Positions 1 through 5,075 of a DNA stretch of 5,075 bases are shown here, in pieces (positions within the stretch are counted from its first letter, which is position 1; the number at the start of each line of letters is the position of its first letter). Source of the DNA: Paracoccaceae bacterium (GTDB taxonomy: Bacteria; Pseudomonadota; Alphaproteobacteria; Rhodobacterales; Rhodobacteraceae). The notes beneath the pieces were generated by a model. That model worked only from the letters and a program-made list of their open reading frames with translations, made no database searches and was not told the DNA's origin. The stretch lies in the NCBI GenBank assembly GCA_026982515.1, contig JALSGY010000078.1, forward strand, positions 1 to 5,075, in the 5' to 3' direction. Position numbers and translations under genes: made by a program.

Positions 1-150
1 GGTTTCCAGCGCCTCGAACCCGTAGCGGTAATACACTTCGGCAATCCGCTCGAGCATGGCCTTGCGCTCGGTCACTTCCGGGCCGAAATAGTCGCGAAAG
101 CCCTTGGGCGTCTCGGCCTTCGGCCGGGGCTGCTTTTTCACCTTTGCCAT
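1..150 (-). CDS. hisS: Histidyl-tRNA synthetase, N-terminal 50 residues (3' end beyond left edge)
   Basis: HisS charges tRNA-His with histidine in the cytoplasm using ATP; it is a homodimeric class II aminoacyl-tRNA synthetase. The visible peptide starts MAKVKKQPRPKAETPKGFRD and continues through YFGPEV, an ERKAMLERIAEVY helix and YRYGFEALET. The P-K-G-F-R-D segment (residues 15-20) is the alphaproteobacterial form of the PxGxRD motif near the HisRS N-terminus, and the following helix plus YGF matches the start of the class II catalytic core. A short lysine/arginine-rich leader (residues 3-11) precedes the core. The ATG at 148-150 is supported by AGGA at 157-160, six bases upstream. Motifs 1-3 and the anticodon-binding domain lie outside the window. 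It is divergent from slyX across an 83-base gap. In Rhodobacterales hisS is often followed by hisZ and hisG, which cannot be checked here. Confidence rests on recognising the N-terminus only. Confidence 0.9.
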   Translation of the reverse strand, partial: MAKVKKQPRPKAETPKGFRDYFGPEVTERKAMLERIAEVYYRYGFEALET

Positions 151-181
151 GGTCGGTCCTGCCGGGTCTGTTACGCGGGGC

Positions 182-210
182 GGTCTAGCGGATGGCGGAT
201 TTGGGGGCAA
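182..210 (-). promoter_or_regulatory. Candidate sigma-70-type promoter for hisS
   Basis: On the minus strand TTGCCC (205-210) matches the -35 consensus at four of six bases. It is separated by 17 bases from TAGACC (182-187), which matches the -10 consensus at only three of six. Transcription would start around 175 and give a leader of about 25 bases carrying AGGA at 157-160, a sensible geometry. The match is weak and hexamers this degenerate occur by chance, so this is a suggestion only. Confidence 0.22.
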
Positions 211-222
211 GCACGCAACCGT

Positions 223-227
223 AAGGG
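223..227 (+). promoter_or_regulatory. Ribosome binding site that decides the slyX start
   Basis: AAGGG lies directly against an ATG at 228-230 but six bases before a second in-frame ATG at 234-236. A Shine-Dalgarno sequence touching the start codon would not work well, so the second ATG is preferred. This shortens the protein from 70 to 68 residues. Confidence 0.6.
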
Positions 228-233
228 ATGAAC

Positions 234-440
234 ATGAGCAAGAGCGCCATCGAGATCGAGGAAATGATCGCCCACCTGAGCCGCGTCGTCGATGACCTCT
301 CGGACGTTGTCGCCCGGCAGGAGCGCGAACTGGCGTCCCTCCGGCGGCGCATGACGCTGTTGATGGAGCGCGAAGCCGAGCGCGAGGCGGCCGAGGGTGG
401 CGGCATCCCGCTGGCCGACCAGAAGCCGCCGCACTGGTGA
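234..440 (+). CDS. slyX: SlyX family protein, 68 aa
   Basis: Small cytoplasmic protein of the SlyX family, whose biochemical function is not known despite wide conservation in proteobacteria. Residues about 5-50 form one strongly amphipathic, charged helix with hydrophobic positions at heptad-like spacing (IEEMIAHLSRVVDDL, then VVARQERELASLRRRM), as expected for a coiled coil. A flexible glycine-containing stretch (about 52-58) leads to the C-terminal tail, which ends in PPHW (residues 65-68). Family members characteristically end in PPH plus an aromatic residue, which is the best single clue. The length matches the roughly 70-residue E. coli protein. There is no signal peptide or membrane segment. 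The start at 234 is chosen because AAGGG at 223-227 is then correctly spaced; ATG 228 would add only Met-Asn. The gene is divergent from hisS and convergent with dnaE, 33 bases away, so it is probably transcribed alone. It appears intact. Confidence 0.85.
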   Translation: MSKSAIEIEEMIAHLSRVVDDLSDVVARQERELASLRRRMTLLMEREAEREAAEGGGIPLADQKPPHW

Positions 441-450
441 GGATGCGGCA

Positions 451-474
451 AGGCGGGGCCCGGGCCGGGCGCCT
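451..474. terminator. GC-rich hairpin in the slyX/dnaE convergent gap, possible shared terminator
   Basis: AGGCG (451-455) is the exact reverse complement of CGCCT (470-474). Inside, CCC (459-461) can pair with GGG (467-469), leaving a bulge of three G and a five-base loop. An alternative core is the perfect palindrome GGCCCGGGCC (457-466), which has no loop. Neither strand has a real T tract after the stem, so an intrinsic terminator is not well supported. The position between two converging stop codons is the main argument. Its right arm overlaps the dnaE stop codon. Confidence 0.3.
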
Positions 475-3400
475 CAGATCTCCTCCACCTCCAGCACCCC
501 CTCGAGCGTCTTCAGCGCCCCCTTGACCTGCGGGGTCAGCGCATATTCCTGCCCGGTATCCACCACGATCTCGCGCCCCGTATCCGGTTCCTGGATGCAG
601 AACTCCAGCGGGCCGGTGGCGCGCTTGCCGGTGGCCATCCGCTCCAGCACCGAGCGGACGGAGCCAACCGCCCGCGGCTCGGCCACGAAGACCCGAAGCC
701 CCATGCCGCCGGCATCGGCGGCCACCGTATCTACCGGCACCACGGAGCGGGCCAGCAGCTTGAGCTGCTCGGCCTCCATCGTCGCCTCGACGGTAAGCAC
801 CACGTTGACGCCGGGTTCGAGATGCTCGCGCGCCGCCTCCAGCGTGTCCGAGAACACCGTCACCTCGTAGAGCCCGGTCGGGTCGGAGAGCTGCACGAAG
901 GCAAAGCGGTTGCCGCGGGCGGACTTGCGCTCCTGCCGGCCCGAAACCGCCCCCGCCATGCGCGCCACCAGGGGCCCGCGCCCGGCCGCCTCGGCCACAT
1001 CGGCCAGGGTCATCACACCCTTGCGCCTGAGCGGTGCCATGTAATCGTCCAGCGGATGGCCCGAAAGGTAGAAGCCGATCGCCTTGTGCTCCTCGATCAG
1101 GCGCTCGTTGGGCAGCCAGTCCTCGACCGGCGAAAGCCGCGGCTCGGGCAGATCGTCGCCGGCTTCGCCGAACAGCGATACCTGTGCCGAGGCGCGCTGC
1201 TCATGGATGGCGGCCGACCAGGCCGTCAGGGCATCGAGGCTGTCGAACACCCTGCGACGGTTGCGATCGAGCTGGTCGAAGGCCCCGGCACGGGCCAGCA
1301 TCTCCAGCGGGCGCTTGCCGATGCGCTTGAGGTCCACCCGGCGGGCGAAATCGAACAGGGTGACGAAGGGGTTGTCGCCGCGCGCTTCGGTGATCAGCTT
1401 CATCGCCTCGAGCCCGACGTTCTTGAGCGCCCCCAGCGCATAGACGACGCGCCCCTCGCTGACCGAAAACGCCGCCTGCGAGCGGTTGACGCAGGGCGGC
1501 ACGATCTCGATCCGCAGGTTGCGCCGCAGCTCCTCGGCATAGGTGGCCAGCTTGTCGGTGAGGTGGATGTCGCAGTTCATCACCCCGGCCATGAACTCCA
1601 CCGGGTAATTGGCCTTGAGCCAGGCCGTCTGGTAGCTGACCACCGCATAGGCCGCGGCATGCGACTTGTTGAAGCCGTAGTTGGCGAATTTCTCCAGCAG
1701 GTCGAAGACCTCGCCGGCCTTCTTCCTGTCCACCCCCTTCTTCATCGCTCCTTCGATGAACTTGGGGCGTTCCTTTGCCATCTCCTCGGCAATCTTCTTG
1801 CCCATGGCCCGGCGCAGCAGGTCGGCGCCGCCGAGCGTGTAGCCGGCCATCTCCTGGGCGATCTGCATCACCTGCTCCTGATAGACGATGATTCCCTGGG
1901 TTTCCTCCAGGATATGATCGATCAGCGGGTGGATGCTTTCGCGTTCGCGCAGCCCGTTCTTGACCTCGCAATACTTGGGGATGTTCTCCATCGGCCCCGG
2001 ACGATAGAGCGCCACAAGCGCCACGATGTCCTCGATGCAGGTGGGCTTCATCCGCCTGAGCGCGTCCATCATGCCCGAGCTTTCCACCTGGAACACCGCC
2101 ACCGTGCGGGCCGAGGCGTAAAGCTCGTAGGTCTTTTCGTCGTCCAGCGGGATCAGGCTGATATCGATCTCCACCCCGCGCTCGCGCAGCAGATCCAGCG
2201 CGTTCTGAATCACCGTCAGGGTCTTGAGCCCGAGGAAGTCGAACTTGACCAGCCCAGCCTGCTCCACCCATTTCATGTTGAACTGGGTGGCCGGCATCTC
2301 CGAGCGCGGATCCTGATAGAGCGGCACCAGCTCGTCCAGAGGACGATCGCCGATCACCACCCCGGCGGCATGGGTCGAGGCATTGCGCAGGAGCCCCTCG
2401 ATCTGCTGGCCGTATTTCAGCAGCCGCTCCACCACCTCCTCGGCACGGGCCGCATCGCGCAGCCGCGGCTCTTCGGCCAGCGCCTTCTCGATGGACACCG
2501 GCTTCACCCCCTCCACCGGGATCATCTTGGAAAGCTTGTCCACCTGCCCGTAGGGCATCTGCAGCACCCGGCCCACGTCGCGCACCGCCGCCTTGGACAG
2601 GAGTGCGCCGAAGGTGATGATCTGGGCCACCTTCTCGCGGCCGTACTTGCGCTGGACGTATCCGATCACCTCCTCGCGGCGGTCCATGCAGAAATCGATG
2701 TCGAAGTCGGGCATCGACACCCGCTCGGGGTTAAGGAAGCGCTCGAACAGCAGATTGTAGCGCAGCGGATCCAGATCGGTGATGGTCAGCGAATAGGCCA
2801 CCAGGGAACCGGCCCCCGAACCCCGGCCCGGACCGACCGGAATACCGTGTTCCTTGGCCCATTTGATGAAATCGGCCACGATCAGGAAATAGCCGGGAAA
2901 GCCCATCTGCTCGATGATGCCCAGCTCGTAATCCAGCCGCTTGTGATAGGCCTCGACCGGCGCGGCATGGGGAATCACCGCCAGGCGCGCCTTCAGCCCC
3001 TCGCGGGCCTGGCGGCGCAGCTCTTCCACCTCGTTTTCGGCAAAGCGCGGCAGGATCGGCTTGCGGCGGCGGGGCGCGTAGGCGCAGCGGCGCGCGATCT
3101 CCACCGTGTTCTCGATCGCCTCGGGCAGATCGGCAAACAGGGTGGCCATTTCCTGCGCACTCTTGAAATAGTGCTGCGGGGTCAGCCGGCGGCGCGGCTC
3201 CTGCTGGTCCACATAGGCCCCTTCCTTGATGCAGATCAGCGCATCATGCGCCTCGTACATGTCCGGGTCCGGGAAGTAGGCGTCATTTGTTGCCACCAGC
3301 GGCAGGCCCCTGTCATAGGCCAACTCCACCAGCCCGCGCTCGGTTTCGCGTTCGGCCTCGGGCAGACCGTTCTCGCCGGGATGGCGCTGCAGTTCCACGT

Positions 3401-3914
3401 AAAGCCGATCACCGAAGATTTCCTGCAGGCGCTTGGCAAAGCTTGCGGCCCTGTCCTCCTGCCCGGCCCTGAGCAGCCGCCCCAGTGGCCCCTCGGCCCC
3501 GCCGGTGAGGCAGATCAGACCCTGCGAACGGGCGGCGATCTCATCGATGGTGACCTGCGGCAGCTCTCCGCCCTTGCCCAGATAGAGGCAGGAGTTCAGC
3601 TTCATCAGATTGCCGTAGCCGGCCTCGTTCTGGGCCAGCAGAACCACCGGCGCGGGCGGGCGCGGGCTTGCCCCGATGGGGGCCGGATCATGGGCCAGGT
3701 CGATCTGGCAGCCGATGATCGGCTGGATCCCCGCCCCCATGGCCGCGACGGCAAACTCCAGCGCGCAGAACATGTTGTTGGTGTCGGTCACCGCCACCGC
3801 CGGCATGTCCGCCGCGCGCGCCATGGCCGGCAGCTTCTTGAGCCGGATCGCCCCTTCCAGAAGCGAGTATTCCGTATGCAGGCGAAGGTGGATGAATCGG
3901 GCGGCGCTGCTCAT
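474..3914 (-). CDS. dnaE: DNA polymerase III subunit alpha (replicative DnaE, DnaE1 type), 1146 aa
   Basis: Catalytic subunit of the chromosomal replicase: it extends primers at the fork together with the epsilon proofreader, the beta clamp and the tau clamp loader. Domains in order are PHP (about 1-280), palm with embedded thumb (about 281-560), fingers (about 560-810), beta-binding with a helix-hairpin-helix-like segment (about 811-965), OB fold (about 980-1065) and a C-terminal tau-binding region. Key motifs are GPGRGSGAGS (361-370), PDFDIDF (402-408) with catalytic D405 and D407, KFDFLG (557-562) with the third carboxylate D559, and YGFNKSHAAAY (746-756). These line up with E. coli D401, D403 and D555 at a constant offset of four. 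QVSLF (911-915) is a good internal clamp-binding motif, which with the full length favours DnaE1 over the error-prone DnaE2/ImuC. Length is close to the 1160 residues of E. coli. The PHP domain has lost several metal ligands. The ATG at 3912-3914 is the only good start ahead of the conserved FIHLRLHTEYS segment, but no Shine-Dalgarno sequence precedes it. No intein or frameshift is seen. Confidence 0.98.
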   Translation of the reverse strand: MSSAARFIHLRLHTEYSLLEGAIRLKKLPAMARAADMPAVAVTDTNNMFCALEFAVAAMGAGIQPIIGCQIDLAHDPAPIGASPRPPAPVVLLAQNEAGYGNLMKLNSCLYLGKGGELPQVTIDEIAARSQGLICLTGGAEGPLGRLLRAGQEDRAASFAKRLQEIFGDRLYVELQRHPGENGLPEAERETERGLVELAYDRGLPLVATNDAYFPDPDMYEAHDALICIKEGAYVDQQEPRRRLTPQHYFKSAQEMATLFADLPEAIENTVEIARRCAYAPRRRKPILPRFAENEVEELRRQAREGLKARLAVIPHAAPVEAYHKRLDYELGIIEQMGFPGYFLIVADFIKWAKEHGIPVGPGRGSGAGSLVAYSLTITDLDPLRYNLLFERFLNPERVSMPDFDIDFCMDRREEVIGYVQRKYGREKVAQIITFGALLSKAAVRDVGRVLQMPYGQVDKLSKMIPVEGVKPVSIEKALAEEPRLRDAARAEEVVERLLKYGQQIEGLLRNASTHAAGVVIGDRPLDELVPLYQDPRSEMPATQFNMKWVEQAGLVKFDFLGLKTLTVIQNALDLLRERGVEIDISLIPLDDEKTYELYASARTVAVFQVESSGMMDALRRMKPTCIEDIVALVALYRPGPMENIPKYCEVKNGLRERESIHPLIDHILEETQGIIVYQEQVMQIAQEMAGYTLGGADLLRRAMGKKIAEEMAKERPKFIEGAMKKGVDRKKAGEVFDLLEKFANYGFNKSHAAAYAVVSYQTAWLKANYPVEFMAGVMNCDIHLTDKLATYAEELRRNLRIEIVPPCVNRSQAAFSVSEGRVVYALGALKNVGLEAMKLITEARGDNPFVTLFDFARRVDLKRIGKRPLEMLARAGAFDQLDRNRRRVFDSLDALTAWSAAIHEQRASAQVSLFGEAGDDLPEPRLSPVEDWLPNERLIEEHKAIGFYLSGHPLDDYMAPLRRKGVMTLADVAEAAGRGPLVARMAGAVSGRQERKSARGNRFAFVQLSDPTGLYEVTVFSDTLEAAREHLEPGVNVVLTVEATMEAEQLKLLARSVVPVDTVAADAGGMGLRVFVAEPRAVGSVRSVLERMATGKRATGPLEFCIQEPDTGREIVVDTGQEYALTPQVKGALKTLEGVLEVEEI
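1170..1184 (-). other. Internal beta-clamp-binding motif of DnaE (QVSLF)
   Basis: Codons 911-915 of dnaE encode Gln-Val-Ser-Leu-Phe, followed by Gly-Glu-Ala. This fits the QxSLF / QL(S/D)LF clamp-binding pentapeptide and sits at the place of the functional QADMF motif in E. coli alpha (about residue 920), just after the helix-hairpin-helix-like segment. By family knowledge this peptide tethers the polymerase to the sliding clamp and gives processivity. Confidence 0.85.
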
Positions 3915-4133
3915 GGCCCAGCAATAGGCCAGCTTGCCCGGCGGTGAAAGCCTGCCTTCGTCTTCGCGATTTTTTTGAAGCTGCTTTCGGGGCGTGCGGC
4001 CAATGCGCCCTTGCCTCAGGGCTCTTTTCCCGCTTTCCTTCCCGCCACCAACAGGGAGCGCGACAGGCTTTACGCCGCCTCGGACATGGGCGGGCCTCGA
4101 ACCGACAACAAGAAGAACACGGCGGATCAGACC
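3915..4133. promoter_or_regulatory. Divergent dnaE/xdhA intergenic region
   Basis: These 219 bases separate two outward-facing start codons, so promoters for both genes should lie here or close by. Visible content from left to right: a T7 run at 3970-3976 (A7 in the dnaE leader); a small hairpin at 4007-4022 followed by TCTTTTCCC; and a pyrimidine-rich stretch at about 4023-4049. I scanned both strands for -35/-10 pairs at 16-18 base spacing. Only poor matches turned up, such as TTGCCT at 4011-4016 with TTTCCT at 4034-4039 on the plus strand, so I call no promoter. I see no clear operator palindrome, tRNA, riboswitch or small gene. Confidence 0.5.
4007..4028 (+). other. Short hairpin followed by a T-rich run upstream of xdhA
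   Basis: GCCCT (4007-4011) and AGGGC (4018-4022) form a perfect five-base-pair stem with a six-base loop, followed on the plus strand by TCTTTT (4023-4028). The shape resembles a weak intrinsic terminator or attenuator in an xdhA leader, provided transcription starts upstream of it. No plus-strand gene precedes it within the gap. A stem of five pairs arises readily by chance in GC-rich DNA. Confidence 0.25.
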
Positions 4134-5075
4134 ATGCAGGTTCGGTTTTTACTGAACGGAGAACCGGTGAGCGTCGAAGTCGCCTCGCCCACACGGACGG
4201 TGCTGGAGTGGCTGCGCGAAAGCCGCGGGCTTACCGGCACCAAGGAAGGCTGCAACGAGGGCGATTGCGGCGCCTGCACGGTGATGCTCACCGACGAGCG
4301 CGGCAGCCGGGCGGTGAACGCCTGCATCCTGTTCCTGGCCCAGATCGACGGCAAGGCCCTGCGCACGGTAGAGGGGGTTTGCGGCCCCGGCGGCACGCTG
4401 CACCCGGTGCAGCAGGCGATGATCGACCACCACGCCAGCCAGTGCGGCTTCTGCACGCCGGGGTTCGTGGTGTCCATGGCGGTGGCCCACAAGCAGGGTC
4501 GGCGCGATTTCGACGACGTGCTGGCCGGCAACCTGTGCCGCTGCACCGGCTATGCCCCGATCGTGCGCGCCGCCCGCGCCGCGGCCGATGCCCCGGTACC
4601 CGGCTGGATGAACGACGAAGAGGCGCTGGCCGCCCTTGCCGGGCCCTCGCCGGGCGAGGCGGGCGGCATCTTTCGCCCGCGCAGCGCCGACGAGCTGGCC
4701 GCGTGGTACGCCGATCACCCCGAGGCGGTTCTGGTGGCCGGAGCCACCGATGTGGGGCTGTGGGTCACCAAGGCGCTGCGCCGGCTGGAGCCGGTGGCCT
4801 TCATCGGCGATGTGAAGGAGCTACGCCGCATCGAGGTGGACGAACGCGCCATCCGCCTCGGCGCCTGCGTCACCATCGCCGAGTTCGGCGCCGCCATCGC
4901 CTCCCGCCACCCCGACCTGGCCGAGCTGATCCGCCGCTTCGCCTCGGTGCAGGTGCGCAACTCGGCCACCCTGGGCGGCAACATCGCCAACGGCTCGCCG
5001 ATCGGCGACACCCCGCCGGCCCTGATCGCGCTGGGGGCAACACTGCACCTGCGTCATGGCAACTCCCGCCGTTCC
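4134..5075 (+). CDS. xdhA: Xanthine dehydrogenase small subunit (2x[2Fe-2S] + FAD), N-terminal 314 residues (3' end beyond right edge)
   Basis: XdhA carries the iron-sulfur and FAD domains of bacterial xanthine dehydrogenase, which oxidises hypoxanthine to xanthine and urate in purine catabolism. Electrons pass from the molybdopterin site on the partner subunit XdhB through two [2Fe-2S] clusters to FAD and NAD+. The plant-type ferredoxin domain (about 1-80) shows Cys ligands C40, C45, C48 and C64. The helical [2Fe-2S] domain (about 85-150) has CGFCTPG with C104 and C107, and LCRCTGY with C135 and C137. After a linker (about 151-175) the FAD domain begins, with VAGATDVGLWVTK (201-213) and TLGGNIANGSPIGDTPP (279-295). 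The last two stretches are typical of xanthine dehydrogenase rather than CO dehydrogenase or other small subunits, in which FeS and FAD parts are separate proteins. The start at 4134 fits the family's M-x-x-R-F-L-L-N-G opening; an in-frame ATG at 4086 would add 16 unconserved residues. The ribosome site is weak (GGCGGA, 4121-4126). xdhB and xdhC probably follow but are not visible. Confidence 0.95.
   Translation, partial: MQVRFLLNGEPVSVEVASPTRTVLEWLRESRGLTGTKEGCNEGDCGACTVMLTDERGSRAVNACILFLAQIDGKALRTVEGVCGPGGTLHPVQQAMIDHHASQCGFCTPGFVVSMAVAHKQGRRDFDDVLAGNLCRCTGYAPIVRAARAAADAPVPGWMNDEEALAALAGPSPGEAGGIFRPRSADELAAWYADHPEAVLVAGATDVGLWVTKALRRLEPVAFIGDVKELRRIEVDERAIRLGACVTIAEFGAAIASRHPDLAELIRRFASVQVRNSATLGGNIANGSPIGDTPPALIALGATLHLRHGNSRRS

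Noticed and set aside
171..451. Minus-strand open frames of about 87 codons opposite slyX
   Set aside because: No ribosome site or recognisable family; slyX on the plus strand has a conserved C-terminus and a spaced ribosome site, so these are shadows.
474..3914. Possibility that the polymerase is the error-prone DnaE2/ImuC, or that it contains an intein
   Set aside because: The full 1146-residue length, the intact QVSLF clamp motif and the C-terminal region after the OB fold fit DnaE1. There is no imuA/imuB neighbour in the window, and the catalytic motifs are uninterrupted.
822..3947. A 1041-codon open reading frame on the plus strand, antisense to dnaE
   Set aside because: It is exactly in codon register with dnaE, so its stops would need TTA, CTA or TCA codons in dnaE, which this high-GC genome avoids. 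The predicted peptide is rich in His, Arg, Leu and Gly with no recognisable domain, while dnaE is unmistakably the coding strand.
4070..4087. A five-codon upstream ORF (Met-Ser-Glu-Ala-Ala) in the possible dnaE leader, with GAGG ahead of it
   Set aside because: Too short to separate from chance, far from the dnaE start, and there is no evidence that the dnaE transcript begins upstream of it.
4085..4109. tRNA-like GGTTCGAGG on the minus strand, as in a T arm or an attachment site
   Set aside because: The flanking five-base arms (GTCGG and CCCGC) do not pair, and there is no acceptor stem, anticodon arm or CCA end nearby.
4086..4133. Upstream in-frame ATG for xdhA at 4086 adding 16 residues
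   Set aside because: The extra residues are hydrophilic and unlike the family N-terminus, no Shine-Dalgarno sequence precedes this ATG, and the ATG at 4134 gives the standard opening.
4149..4718. Minus-strand open frames across xdhA (4149-4718 and 4821-5057)
   Set aside because: They are also codon-register antisense shadows. They end precisely at the TTA (codon 6) and CTA (codon 230) of xdhA, and their peptides are low-complexity Ala/Gly/Arg/His.

Overview
The window looks like ordinary chromosomal DNA from a high-GC alphaproteobacterium. By protein resemblance it most likely comes from the Rhodobacterales/Rhodobacteraceae. The clues are the strong G/C preference at third codon positions, the near absence of TTA, CTA and TCA codons in the long genes, the HisS N-terminus, and the style of the DnaE and XdhA proteins. 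The taxonomic call is an inference from recalled family resemblance, not a search result.

Layout, left to right. (1) Bases 1-150, minus strand: the first 50 codons of hisS (histidyl-tRNA synthetase), running off the left edge. (2) Bases 151-233: an 83-base divergent gap holding the hisS leader and a weak candidate hisS promoter. (3) Bases 234-440, plus strand: a complete slyX-family gene for a small coiled-coil protein. (4) Bases 441-473: a 33-base, very GC-rich convergent gap with a short hairpin. (5) Bases 474-3914, minus strand: complete dnaE, the replicative DNA polymerase III alpha subunit, with all three palm carboxylates and the internal beta-clamp motif, but a degenerate PHP domain. 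(6) Bases 3915-4133: a 219-base divergent gap between dnaE and xdhA, with a T7 run, a small hairpin and a pyrimidine-rich tract but no convincing promoter. (7) Bases 4134-5075, plus strand: the first 314 codons of xdhA (xanthine dehydrogenase FeS/FAD subunit), running off the right edge.

The four genes are not one pathway. hisS serves translation (and is often followed by histidine-biosynthesis genes in this group, though that region lies outside the window). dnaE serves chromosome replication, xdhA serves purine catabolism, and slyX has no known biochemical role. Adjacent genes are divergent or convergent throughout, so no two of them can share an operon inside the window.

I looked for mobile elements, CRISPR arrays, tRNA/rRNA genes, inteins, toxin-antitoxin pairs, and long or tandem repeats, and found none. 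I see no undescribed system here. The findings are small-scale: a PHP domain lacking several metal ligands, a dnaE start without a Shine-Dalgarno sequence, and possible RNA structure in the dnaE/xdhA gap and at the xdhA start.
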